A DNA stretch of 64,000 nt from Monocercomonoides exilis. Its lineage: Eukaryota > Preaxostyla > Oxymonadida > Polymastigidae. This document shows positions 47,100 through 58,406 of the stretch, one piece after another (within the stretch, counting starts at the first letter, position 1; each line of letters opens with the position of its first letter). Position numbers and translations under genes: made by a program. The DNA lies in contig LSRY02000008.1 of the NCBI GenBank assembly GCA_001643675.2, positions 817,501 to 881,500 on the forward strand. Direction: 5' to 3'. The notes beneath the pieces were generated by a model. It worked only from the letters and a program-made list of their open reading frames with translations. It did not search any database and was not told where the DNA came from.

Positions 47100-47403
47100 T
47101 TTTTCTAACAAAAAAATAAAAGCATTAATTATGACTCGATAGCAGCTCCTGTAACACGCTGGGTGTGATTCTTTTTTCTTTCTGGTGAGTTAATGAAGCA
47201 GAAGCAGCAGTAGAAGAAGAAGCAGAAGAAGAAGCTGAAGCGTAAGAAGAAGAAGAAGAAGTGGAAGCAGGAAAAATGGAAGCAAAGCGATCAGGTGATG
47301 AAGTATTTTCAGATCTAATCGATTTCCATCGATTTGGTTAATGCCACGATTTGGAAAAATCTTCATGATCATCACTTTCGATTTCTTTTTCTTTTTCATT
47401 CAT
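47100..47403 (-). CDS. Ser-rich frame downstream of the Harbinger-like transposase
   Basis: ATG at 47401-47403 opens an acidic then Ser/Ala-rich frame (MNEKEKEIESDDHEDFS, later SSPDRFASIF and KRITPSVLQELLSS). An acidic segment in a neighbouring frame (about 47515-47405) joins to it if one base is shifted in an A run. PIF/Harbinger elements usually carry a second ORF, and this could be its remnant or a C-terminal extension of the transposase. I see no Myb or MADF domain. Confidence 0.35.
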
Positions 47404-47517
47404 TTTTTTTTTTTGCTTCTTTCTTTTTTTTCAATGATCTTCAATTCTTCTTTTCTTTCATTTTCATTTTTTTCTGAAGTAACTGGAATGTCTGGTTCTT
47501 CGTCGATATCAGAACAT

Positions 47518-48734
47518 TCAAAAATATAGATAAATATTATTTGTTTGATATAAAAAAAAATTTTATGCATTCTTATTAAAAATAAAATATTGAGAAAAAA
47601 AGAATTGCAGGCCTTCTTTTTGAACATGAAGTGACGTGCTTCTGGAGGACGGTGAGGAATCTGGATTGAGTCGATTTTTTAGTCGAATTCTATATTGTTC
47701 GTTAGATCTTTGTTTTGCTTTATGTGTCTGAATGTTTTGAACTTGAAGATCGGTGATAATATGAAGATTTGCTTCAATATCGCTCGCAGTTAGTGGGTTC
47801 TGCAAAATATGGAAATTTGAAAGACAAGCTGCTACAGCAAAATAACTTCCAATTTTGTCAATATCAAATGGCCAGTTTTGTCGAAAAGCAGCAAAAATCG
47901 TTTTCATATGTCCAAAAAATATTTCGATAATAACCCTATGTCTCGCCAACTCTGGGGTTCCTACTGATTTTGAAATGACTGCGCCAAATTCCAACTTCAC
48001 TCCTATATATGCCGAATCTGTAATAATTTTTGATCCTCCAAGTTTTGAACAGAATATGGGATTATGGTCCTTGAAAATGGTACAGTCATGGGTTGAACCC
48101 GAGTAAATGTCACTAATTGTACTAGCAGTTCCAACTTTTATATTCACTCCAACTTCAACATTTTCACAATTAATATGGTGTTTTCCACTAAAGAATTTTT
48201 TTCCATTTGATAATGTTCCTTCCGGTCTGTTGGTCTGGATTATTGTGCAATCCACAGCCAGTGCCACATCTCTTTATTCGAAAACACGATCTGGCCTATA
48301 TGTTTAAAAAATATCAATGAGCGGAAGTTTGATATCTTTAACAGTGCTGTGAAAAAGTTGTGTTGTTGCTTTAAGAGTTTCGTTGTTGGATGGTGCAAGT
48401 TGATGAGTAAGAGTTGTGGAACCCAGATGAAGAAAATTGAGAAGAAGAAATAGTTGATCATCAAAATTGCTAATTGATTTATCTCTTCCTCTATGTTGAA
48501 TTGTTTCGTGTTGGATAATTCGAAGAAGAAGATCAAATTCGTTTCTGGTAAAACCAGTATGACGAAAGAACTTTCGCAAAGTGACTTCAATGCGTTTTAA
48601 TGCATATTGGATCACCGTGACTTTTTTAATTTCTTTTTAAATTTCAACGTGTTGCGGAAGTGCGATTCTTTTTTCTACGTGTTCCAAAATATCCAATATT
48701 TTGTTTTGTGACTATGCAAAAAAACACTCTTGTC
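47518..48734 (-). CDS. PIF/Harbinger-like transposase, uninterrupted if UAR is sense
   Basis: The exon begins after a TTTTTCAG acceptor at 48735. It then runs about 405 codons to UGA at 47518-47520 with no internal UGA. UAA at 48637, 48304, 48274 and 47563, and a UAG near 48700, are in frame. The helical N-terminal part (LRKFFRHTGFTRNEFDLLL near 48540) is the HTH region of DDE_4-type transposases. The catalytic triad is visible: ALAVDCTIIQT (first Asp near 48252), GSTHDCTIF (second Asp near 48080) and HRVIIEIFFGHMK (Glu near 47925). Reading UAR as stop would cut the protein just before the first Asp. Of all elements here this is the one most likely to encode an active enzyme. The first exon and terminal repeats were not found. 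Confidence 0.85.
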
Positions 48735-50204
48735 CTGAAAAATGATTACAATTCCATAAATCAAAAATCTGTTTGAGTATCAATTTCTTAACATTTTATC
48801 AATTGAAATTCACTGAATCAATTTGAAATTGATTATGACTTATCGAAATTTGATTATCATAAACACAATTTAGACAATCCATAAATGAAAGTGATAAAGA
48901 AAATTTGAAAAAGGTCTTGTGTAACAAAAACGATATGGTCATATCATAAATTATTGCAAATGTCAAATTATCACAAATCTTTCTATTTCTTTGTGAGTAA
49001 TTCAAAACGGTTGTGGTTTTATCACCACGGGCCGGATCACGGCTTTATGAAAATGGTGTTTATTGATCATGTTTTTTTTTTCCTTTCCATTTCGAACGTA
49101 CTACCTTTCAAATACATTCAGCATGAAGATATGTTTTATGTCACTGTGTCTTGGACAAATATTTCGTTGAACTGAAATGCTCAAATCATCAATAATCAAA
49201 AAATGTCTGTGAAAGGAAGAGCAAATGAAAGCAGATTTCACTGAAACAACAAATTCTCTTTAACAATTTTGAAATGATAATTGTCATTAAGAAAAACGAA
49301 AAGACAAGAAAAAATGAAGTTCAAAGCTTTAATGTGTTTATATTCGATTTTGAAAAAATAATGTTCCATCTATATTTTTTGGGCAAAAATAGAAAATGGC
49401 TTCTCCAATTATCATCAAATAAATATTAATCTCAAATTGAACTGTTTATATTTGAAGAAAGTCCAATAATGAACACTTGATTATTGCAAAACAAAAGAAA
49501 AAGAAAATCGACAAATTGCTTTCAACACTCCAATGAGTAATGTGAATTTTAATGATGATGAGCAATCAGTTGATGGAAAAAGATTAAGAAATAGTAATAT
49601 TTTTTGATAACACACAAAATCAACTTTTAAATTGAACAAACAAAAATCCTTTGATATGAAATTATGTGAAATATATATATTCGATAAAAATATGTTTGTC
49701 GAAATCACAGCTTCAACAAAAAACAATAATTTTTTGAAAAAAGTATCATTGAATTTATTTATGTTGTTTCTCACTGAAAATATTAGAAAAAAATTTATAC
49801 ATAAATGAAACATTCTATCTTAACATACAGTGACAATAATGTCAAGTCGATTTCATGTTCAACAATCTAAATTTATTGACACATTAATTGATTGAAAATT
49901 TTTGTGAAAGAGGAAAAGCCCAAAAATAAAAATTCAAAACAAAAAATCGAAATAAAAAATCCTTGTGGAATTAGAATCGAACAGTTTGTAATAATTTGTG
50001 GCGGTGCACATTTTGTTTAATAATTTATTAGCCCATGTGCACAAATTTCGTATTTTGTGCGGGGTTTTTTTACCCAAACAATAAATTTGTGATTGTTATT
50101 TTCATTAACTTGAATAACCATCACAAACAAACTGACATCAAAAATTATTGGCAAATGAATACATCAACGAAATTTTAAAAATTAATGAAAAAACAGTACA
50201 GAAA
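48735..50204. other. Mostly AT-rich stretch
   Basis: A small GC-richer patch at 49010-49040 (ACCACGGGCCGGATCACGG) lies in a short plus-strand frame (48954-49175), which I cannot support as a gene. A Phe/Leu-rich minus-strand frame at 49481-49813 is also doubtful. Confidence 0.4.
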
Positions 50205-50452
50205 AATGTGGCTAATTTTTTTTGGAAAACTTCCTTTTGTTTAATTTTCAAATAAAATAAAAATTTCAAATTATCATCGTATTTCTGTTCCCACTCACTT
50301 CACTTTTCTCAAAGAGAAATAAGAACATTGAAAAGGATCTGTTTTTATTTCAGTGAAGTTTAAAATGTTGGATCAAAGATTTGAAGAAAACATTCATATT
50401 TTTTTTATTTGTAAATTAAACAAAATAAAGTTTTCGAAAAAATTTTTCCATA
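50205..50452. repeat. Foldback MITE family 1, copy F (diverged)
   Basis: Arms ATGTGGCTAATTTTTTTTG and the complementary right end (AAAAATTTTTCCATAT) flank TTTCTGTTCCCACTCAC. It is the most diverged copy in the window and abuts Merlin copy 2. Confidence 0.6.
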
Positions 50453-50709
50453 TAGAAAAAAAATTAAGTGTCAATTTCATGAACAAAATATGTGTGGAAG
50501 TGATGATTTTTTGATTTTTGAAATCTATTGTTTTCACATATTGATGGGATTTTTTATCATTGAAAAATTATAAATTTCATGGAAGAAGTGTCTGATTCAG
50601 ACTATTCACTTGATATTCCATGAAAACCTCCAAATAGTTTATTTTGATTGTTTCTCCATTTGGAAAAATCTGAAAAATGGATATTTAAGAATATCATCAA
50701 AAACATGCC

Positions 50710-51680
50710 AAAATGCAGAAGGTTCAGAACTGAAATGGATTAATGGAGTTTCTATGGAAGAATGATGTGGATTTGCTGAAAATGCAGCAATTGGTAATCA
50801 GCGTACAAGATAACATCCTTTAATCGAAGAATGACACCAATAAATGTGATCTTGTTAATTATCCTATTTATTTGGAATGGTGCTAGTGAAAAACTCTGCT
50901 CGGAAATGTTGGAGATTCAAAGGAACTCTGTGGCATATTCGTCATCTGTTATGAGGTGTTGCGCGATGGACATCATAAATCAGAATGAAACTATTCTTGG
51001 AGGCGAAAACAATATTGTTGAGGTAGATGAATGTGTTTTGAGGAAGAAGAAAGAAACAAAGAGGAAGTAGAAAGAAACAAATGTGTGCATTCGGAGCGGT
51101 TGAGCGAAAGAAAGATAAAATGGATAAAACAAGGAATTTTTTTGTCATGATTGTACCAGACCGTTCAGCTTCGACGTTAATTCCTATCATACAAAAGCAC
51201 ATTCTACCGCATTCAACAATAATGTCAGATGAATAGAAAACGTAATCATCTCTTTCTCTTCTTGGATACAATCAACAAACAGAGTGCCATAAAAGAAAAT
51301 TTAATGAGGAAGAAACTCACGCATACGCAAATACAATCGAAGGATTATGGAACCATATGAGAAGATTTTTTCATCCCCATGGCATTCGAGAAAAATATGA
51401 AGCTGATCAACTTGCTTTTTGGATGATTTATAAGAGAAAGATTGTGAGATTTGATGAATTTATATCAAAAGTTGTTTTCCACAAAGAAAAACAAACAGAA
51501 GAAGTTGAAGAAGAAATATATGTCTAAGATAATTTTCTTATATCCAATAACAGCAAAACAAGTGAAAACGACAATATTGATGCATATGACGGTTTATCTG
51601 AATCTGAGTATTCAGAAAACTCATAAAGATGTTCTTCTTCATCATCATTTGATTTTTTATTTCTGACTTTTTTCATTTTT
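50710..51680 (+). pseudogene. Merlin (IS1595/ISXO2-like) transposase, copy 2
   Basis: The zinc ribbon (MPKCRRFR, then WIC and KCSNW near 50770) is followed by helices and GGENNIVEVDECVLRKKK with the first Asp near 51025. After a one-base shift near 51062 come CAFGAVERKK, HILPHSTIMSDE with the second Asp (near 51230), YANTIEGLWNHMRRF with the Glu (near 51340), and a C-terminal region ending in acidic and Ser-rich residues (SENDNIDAYDGLSESEYSE). UAG after MSDE and several UAA in the tail are read as sense. A UGA inside the zinc ribbon and the shift are the only lesions seen. Confidence 0.8.
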
Positions 51681-51689
51681 TGAAATATT

Positions 51690-52332
51690 TTTGATCCATT
51701 TTCATAATTTTTAAAAAATGATTAAAATGGGGCATAATTTTTCATTAATGAAAAAACCATGTGATGTTCAAAACTTATTCTGCATTCTGGTTATAATGTT
51801 TATAGTCCAATGAAACAAAAAAAGGAATAGAAAACAATTCCATAATAAATGTTAATTTTGAGTTTAAGAAACAATTCAATATAAAAAGAAATATTTGGAA
51901 AAAGAATCGAAAATGAGAGACAAAAATTATTATTAGTATTTGCAAATATGAATGATATGATTATAAACATAATCGAATTGTCCAAGTGACATTTGAAGGT
52001 TTGTATATATGAGAGATATTTTGTTCGAAAAAGTTATTTTTGAATAAAGAAAAATTAATTATTCAAACGGAAATTGAAAGTGGAAGCGACAATTTAGGAG
52101 ACACAGAATTCAATATTTTATTCAGGAAATGAAAAGAAGAAAAAGAAGAAGCTGAAAGCAGTGAAGAAAAAAAAGGTTTAAACATTGCAAAATAATGGAG
52201 ATGAAGAATCACAACATATTTGGCTTTTTGTCTTTCTTCATCTCCTTTTTTTCTCAATCTTCTTCTTTCATAAGATGCCTCACGAAAATTGTCAGAAATT
52301 GCATTAAGACAATACGAAGCCAGCATAGATTA
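51690..52332. other. AT-rich stretch without recognisable gene
   Basis: Nothing supportable was seen. Confidence 0.4.
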
Positions 52333-52782
52333 CAGTCGAAACCGGACATCATCACATCGGTTTTTGCACAACTTTTTGTGACTATATCCAACTGTGATAA
52401 TATCCGATCCTGTTTTACACAGAAAAAAATAAAAATAAATATAAAAATTAAATAATTTTGGGTCAATTTTTATATTTTTGAAAATTCCATTCAAATACGC
52501 TTTTTTCACTTGCGAAATTAATTATTTTCATACATACATCTATTTTTGACTTATTTGAGCTCATTTTTGAAAAAGTGAAAAATTGATATTTTCGATCAAA
52601 AAATCGATTTTTCAATGAAAAATCCACAAATAATGAAACAAAATGTGATTATATATTTTCAACCCTGTGATTATATGCGATGAAAAATGAATGAAAAACA
52701 AGCAAAAAATGTCGGTGCATCGAAAAATGTGACAATATACGAACGTGATTATATTCGACGTGATTATATCCGGTTTTAACTG
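52333..52782. repeat. TA-type MITE family 4, copy a (450 bp)
   Basis: Ends are CAGTCGAAACCGGACAT and the complement of CAGTTAAAACCGGATAT, directly flanked by TA on both sides (52331-52332 and 52783-52784). Tandem-like ATAATCAC motifs recur inside the terminal repeats. TA target duplication and CAGT ends fit the Tc1/mariner superfamily. Diverged copies lie at 9250-9640 and, split, at 41001-46136. Confidence 0.85.
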
Positions 52783-53111
52783 TATATCTTTATTCAGATA
52801 ATGAAAGAAAAGATGATATTGAAGAAGACGGTAGATGAATTAACGAAAATTGTATTGAAAGAATGAAATGTGGCAAGTGTTATGGAATTTCCATTGGATA
52901 AGAATGGGCAAGCAACGCCTCGGAAAATGGATGGGTTGAAGGCAAGAGAGATGAAAGGATCATCTTCACTGGATTCGATGGTTTTTGAGATGAAAAACAG
53001 AAGCTTCTCTGATTTGCATTCGTGTTTTTCTTCGTCTATTTCGTTTGTTCGTTAATATTCTATTTCGTATTCTTCGTCATTAAGAACAGGCTTGCTGCGG
53101 AAGTCTCTTGA

Positions 53112-53573
53112 CATGGGGGAGATGATGTAGATTCCAAAGTCAGTTACAGCATTTCCGCTCCTTCTCTTTCATCATCATCATCATCTTCAACAGTGTCATC
53201 GTCTTCATCTTCTTCTGTAGCCTCCTCCTCTTCTGACCCATCGCCCTTCTCCAATATGCCTCACTTTCTTCCACTTCCAGTTCTTTTGCTTCCGTCGAAA
53301 AGGCCATCACCTATCCAAATTGAGAAGCACCTGCTGGAGACGATCTTTTCAGAGTAGTTCAAAGTGACTCTATCAAATAAATCTTTCACGCCCACCACAC
53401 ATTGGTCTGCTCCATCGTCAGTTTCTTTGTTGTTGTTGTTTGGCAAAACAACTCATTACTCAAGCCAAAGGCTCCTTCCTCTTCCTCTTCCTCTTCATCC
53501 TATTCTTCTTCTTCTCTCGCCTTCCTGCGACGGGCCATCTTCTTCGACATCCACTCAGCAGAGGTATCGCTGA
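53112..53573 (+). CDS. Ser-rich hypothetical exon
   Basis: The UGA-free frame starts after UGA at 53109 and ends at UGA 53571. It has a long Ser run (53160-53215) and then a globular-looking segment (KRPSPIQIEKHLLETIFSE and QFKVTLSNKSFTPTTHW) that requires one UAG as Gln. The next frame (53367-53892) overlaps and may be its continuation after a one-base shift in the TTG repeat near 53440. Family unknown. The minus strand also gives an acidic frame here, so strand is not certain. Confidence 0.4.
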
Positions 53574-53892
53574 AACTCTTGAATCTCTCTTTCTTGCTCT
53601 GCTCTGCTTTTCAGATCCTGTTTCAGTTGTTGCATCGCTCAGCACTCGTCTCAATGCGCATCTCATCCTTCTTGCAAACGAAGTTGCCTCCTTATTATGT
53701 GCTGTTGAGATAATCCGCTCAGCAGACTCGCTCTATTCTCAGATCCCTGCTTTTGGCACTGAGAATAGTAATAGCAATTTTGATGGCAATAGAAATCCTT
53801 ATGCAAGTGATGATTAAAGTCAATCAAGTGATTCTGTTTATAGCAGGAAAGGCAACAACAACAACATTACAAGCAGAGGAGGAGTTACATGA
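53367..53892 (+). CDS. Hypothetical exon, Leu-rich then Asn/Ser-rich
   Basis: Ends at UGA 53890. It contains GIAETLESLFLALLCFSDP and LNAHLILLANEVASLLCAVE, suggesting helical bundles, then an Asn/Ser-rich tail in which UAA at about 53815 is read through (YASDD followed by SQSSDSVYSRKG). No family is recognised. Confidence 0.4.
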
Positions 53893-55249
53893 GGAGGAAT
53901 GAGGGATGAACAATACAGCTTTTATTCGCAATTTTCTGTTTCTTCTTGGCAAATTAGAGCCATTTTGTGCGAGAGAACAGCAAGATTTTTGTGAGAATTG
54001 GATAATCACACAGAATAACCAGACATGAGCGACAATGAATTCTCATCGGCACGTGTGTTGAATTAGGTGGTGTGTATTTTTTTATTTATTTTGAATTGAA
54101 AGTGAATAGAATTTTGATGTTTGTCTGCTTATATTCATAATGATCCTTTCAAATATATAAAAATTTGATATACCTTTCTTATTTTATGCAATAAACATTC
54201 TTTTTTATAACTTCTCTTTCTCCAGGAATCAATCAACCCCGGCCCTTCCCTTTATAGAACGGACCCATCTTTCTTCTGCTCTCATACGCCACCTCGTCCT
54301 CTTCTTCATTGTTCACTCAATCTGATCTGCAGAAGACAAAGTTTCTGTGTTTATCTCTTTGCTCTTGTCATTCTTCGTCCGCCTCTTCAGCCTCGTCTCC
54401 ATCGTAATCACTGTACTGGACCCTCTTCTCAGTGCTTGCACTCCAACTTTCCCAACTTGCAATCCTTATAAAAATGCTTTTTACATGATTTATTAAATTA
54501 TGAATGAAATATCATTATAATTATCTTTATTGTCTTTGAATTTTTTCTTCAATTTGAAAACATTTTGTTTTATTTTTATTAATAATTGTTACACTTTTAA
54601 ATTTTCTCATAATTTTTTTTTAGAAATCAACTTCTTCTCTCTTGTGACATTGCCTTCTTTTTCTTCTCATCCTCTGCTCTATCTTATTTTCATTATGCTT
54701 CATCATTATTTTCCTTTTCTTTTTCTTTATCATCTCGCTGACATTTAACTCGCAACTCCCTTCACTTCTCTGCTCCAGCATGACAATCATTATCTTCCTC
54801 ATCTTTCTCATTTGAAAGCAGCTTGTGCCCTCGTCTTAATGATTGTACAACAGATGAAAATTTTTCAATGCATGTCCATATTAATGCAATCACCACTATG
54901 TTCAATGCTGAAAAGGAATAGTTCCTGATTATACCTCTAATAACTCCATTGTGAAGTTCCTACCAATTGAAATGCCCGAAATGGTTTGGTTTATCAAACA
55001 TACAACGGGAAAAAATAAGTGCAGCCAATGCAACTATTGCCAGAGACGATGATATGAAAAATACTTCAAAAACAAAACTAAAATGCACTGCTATTCATTC
55101 AAGGAGTTCATAACAATCTATGCCTTCTTCATCTTCAACAGGCTCTCTCGTTAAGCTCTCCTCCCCGCTCACAAGAGAGGCGTGTTGTGAATAAAATTAA
55201 TGAGGAAGGTGTGTCTTTTTGACAAAGCTGAATTTTGAGGGAGGATTCT

Positions 55250-55540
55250 GCTATGGAACCTATGCATGCTCAACTATCTCGAAGAATTGAAAAGGTCATC
55301 CAGATTGGATGGGGATTATCCGATTTCTATCTTTTTCAATATAACAGTAAGAATGTTGGCATCCTGCAGCAGATATGTGTATTGATAGTGTCTTCATTCG
55401 AAAAAGCTTTACAGTCGTTCATTACTCCAACAACAATGCTTTAACACTTTGGTGAAGCAAAAAAAAAATAAAAAAGAAAGAAGAACAAGAGCAGGAAAGC
55501 AACAACAGAAAGGACTCTGCTTGTTCTGTAACCGCATTGA
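55250..55540 (+). CDS. Hypothetical protein fragment, about 96 residues
   Basis: ATG at 55250 to UGA at 55538, with three UAA read through. The sequence is globular-looking (LSRRIEKVIQIGWGLSDFYL, FEKALQSFITPTTML) and becomes Lys-rich at the end. It probably belongs with the neighbouring plus-strand frames as an exon. Function unknown. Confidence 0.4.
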
Positions 55541-55934
55541 ATCCAGGGAAAGGTGGAAGACGGAAACAAGATGAATGTTTGAAGAGAAGGAAAAGAGAAA
55601 AAGAAAAAGAAATAGAAAGGAGTCATGAAGTCAAAGCGCCTGGTTTCGATAAAGAAGATGCTTCAGATGAAAAAGAATGTGATCGTGATGCGAAGCATGC
55701 GGATGTTCGTGTGGCGCGCCATCATCTTCTCCGTCCGTTGTGACATATTCGACTGAACATGCATCGACTTCATCATCAAATGCACCATCTTCTGCAAACT
55801 CATCACAATTAATACCAGCTGTGTGGCGAATGTGTGGAAGGTGGTGGCAGGGTAGACGGCTTTCAACTTCACTTTTCCGCTCTTCAACTCTCACTCTGTA
55901 CTTATCTGGAATAGAGTGAGAGACAGCTTGTCTG

Positions 55935-56456
55935 TTGCAACTGCGGAAGGGGAAAGTTATATCAAACAACAACGATGAGATTATCTTTGAAAATGCATAC
56001 GCCCTATCTCACCAACTGACAGGCGATTGTGATATGGTGTATGCAATCATCCCTTCAAACTTGCGGCTCGTTTTCGCAGTCGGTTGGAGGAGAAACGAAC
56101 ACTGTGTCGAAAAGCCTAAGCTGCCTCTAGAGTCGAATATCCACCTTTCGTTTAACTCAGCGAAAAAGTGCATGCAGCTCAACGTCCTCATTTTTGTTTC
56201 AACTTTTGCATTGCAAAGTTCGAAGGAGGAAGTGAAAAGGGAGCAGAGAAAGTTAACACTGCACCTGATGGAAACAAAGAATGAGAAAAAGCCAAATGGC
56301 TCCTTCTCGTTCGAGGTTGTGCAGAATACAGCTTGTTATTCACAGCTTGTAATTCCTTCTTTTTCTTCCAAACAGTCTCAGTTATCGATAAATGTGTGCT
56401 CGTCCACCAAAGTCCCATAGCGCATATTCTTTTGTCCAATCATTAATGGAAGGTGA
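55935..56456 (+). CDS. Hypothetical exon, about 173 codons
   Basis: A UGA-free frame (ending 56454-56456, one UAG) with ordinary composition: DEIIFENAYALSHQLTGDCD, MVYAIIPSNLRLVFAVGW, LQSSKEEVKREQRKLTLHL. It overlaps the start of the next frame (56236 onward). An intron or a frameshift near 56240-56430 would join them. The minus strand also has a long open frame here (56677-55631) but with UGA at 56378. No family is recognised. Confidence 0.45.
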
Positions 56457-57714
56457 AAATGAGATGTCACAACTGAATCGAAAAGCTTTTCACCTCTTTT
56501 TGAAACAGCATCTGCTGAAGAATTGGTTGTGTTGTGGCACTTAAACAACAGCTTTGTTATAAACAGCTTTTGATCTCTTGTCAACATCTGAGGAAACATG
56601 TGAATAAGAAGAAGATGGAGGCGAGGAGAAAATGAGAAAGAATGAGATTTAACAGAAGGCAAGGAAGATGCTAGCATATTTGGAGGAAGCTGTTCAGGAA
56701 ACAGAGAAACAACAATAGATGAGGAAAGCAGAAGACAGCAACAATGAAGACGACATTGCCTATGTATTGTTCTTTAGGAAAGGGCAATAACTTCTTCTTT
56801 CTGAAGAGAACGAGACGTATAAAAAAGGAGAGAAGGACAATGATGAACCATACAGATTTGACTTGCTCGATTTACAGAATTTATCGAAATTCCTCCCTTC
56901 GACTCATGCATCATTTTACACAGTTGCTGGCTCACTTCTTCAAACAGACAAAACTGCTTTTCATTCACATTTCGGAGTGAATTAGGATTCGTCTTCTTTA
57001 TATTCTGAGCTTTCGTCAACAATACAGCCACACGACTCATTTTTTTCATCTTCCCAGCCTTTAAAACAAGCACAGAACACGCAAAACACATTGGCACATC
57101 CTATTTTGCAACTGAAGGATAGAGTACGATGCATCACGATCTTTATCATCCAATCTTTGCGTATCTATCGATACGTGCACTTCACATTCGTTGCAGATGG
57201 TTATATCCGCTTTTGGAACGCTCTTCAGTCTCAGTTGCTAATTGACATTTGTTCTCTTCCGAAAAGAGGAGAAGGGATTATTTCTTTTGTTCGAGATTCC
57301 TGTCGAGGAATTAGACAGAAAGGTAATTTGACTCAAAAGGTGAATTTTTTTAATGGCATTGTTATAGTGTTCAAGTTGATAACTACTGCTTCTCATCAAA
57401 AAAGCTATAAGCTTAAATCAAAATTCTGTGCCTTAAATAATCCCAGAACTTTCATTTTTCTTGTTCGTTCAAATATGCCTTTCGTGTTCGCAAATGATTC
57501 ATCGTATCGAAAAGCCCTTCCTGCACATCTTCTGCTCATTCTGCCTCCGCTTCTTCTGGTTGCCTGTTCTTCAAAAGGCGATATGATGTTGTTTGAAGAA
57601 TTTGAGCTTCTTAGCAGCAACTCTTCTTTGTACCATGCACTTCAGCAATCCTGTTCTCTTTTTATCTCTTTTCCTTCCCTTTTTCTGACTCTTCTCCTTT
57701 ATCTGCCTTTCTGA
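56281..57714 (+). CDS. Hypothetical protein, 477 residues, possible WD40-like segment
   Basis: ATG at 56281 to UGA at 57712-57714 contains nine UAA/UAG and no UGA; I read this frame codon by codon from the sequence. A charged helical region (QQKARKMLAYLEEAVQETEK and onward, about 56650-56740) precedes DIAYVLFFRKGQ, YRFDLLDLQNLSKFLPS and HFTFVADGYIRFWNAL (about 57190). This last block resembles one blade of a WD40 propeller. The C-terminal part has PAHLLLILPPLLLVACSSKG. A single blade-like motif is not enough to name a family. Under the standard code this would appear as several unrelated fragments. Confidence 0.6.
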
Positions 57715-57879
57715 CTCTCAGTTTGGTAGAATTGTTGAAACTATCATATCTTTCAATAAATGGAACATCTTCTTTTTTCACGAATGCTTATCCAGCATTA
57801 TGTCTTCTTCTTCTCCGTCATTGTTATCCTTCTCTATTTCGTCTGCAGTGATTAATATGAAGCAGTAGAAGATATGTGA

Positions 57880-58330
57880 GAAGGGAATAGTGCCGCAAAT
57901 GATTAATTTCAACTGGAGCTTAAGCTGGAACTGGAGGATCAACGTGGCTAAAGTGAATCGTAAGAAAAGTTCGGAAAGACTGGATTGTTACGGACGGAGA
58001 AGAAAAGGAAAAGTAAAGAGCAAATTTCTGTACTTAAAAAAGATATTAATTTTTTCTCTTATAACAGTATCATTGACAGATACGAGCTTTCTTTATTGTT
58101 TTATCACTCTTTTTTGAAACCATATGCAAAAATATGGAAAACGAAATCTATTGCCATCCATATTGCACTTGTCCACGCGTTGTAAAAAGCTGTCATGCAA
58201 AAGAGATTTTTGAAAAAATTTAAAATTTATCCAGCGATGATTATGAATGGTGCTTAATGCCCTTCCTTTACCATTCCAAATTGGGAAAGCCCTTCCGCGA
58301 AGCTGTTGAAGCTGTTTCGTTTAGTTTTGT
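57880..58330 (+). CDS. Hypothetical helical exon
   Basis: The frame follows UGA at 57877. It reads through UAA codons to give a Glu/Gln/Leu-rich segment (FQLELKLELEDQRG, SES, EKFGKTG) and then SIIDRYELSLLFYHSFLKPY and KSIAIHIALVHAL. It lies in the same register as the preceding 477-residue gene, separated by a segment with several UGA (57715-57879) that may be an intron. Family unknown. Confidence 0.4.
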
Positions 58331-58406
58331 TTTTTTTTATTGTTTTTTTTCATTTCAATGATTAAATATTTGATGAAACAATTTTATCTATATATTTTTT
58401 TCCATA

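Noticed and set aside
47190-47399. Leu-rich minus-strand frame as a membrane protein
   Set aside because: It is an out-of-register reading of CTT/TCT repeats that encode Ser in the neighbouring frame.
55631-56677. Minus-strand frame opposite the 55.9-57.7 kb gene
   Set aside because: Broken by UGA at 56378, while the plus-strand frames are UGA-free over longer stretches.
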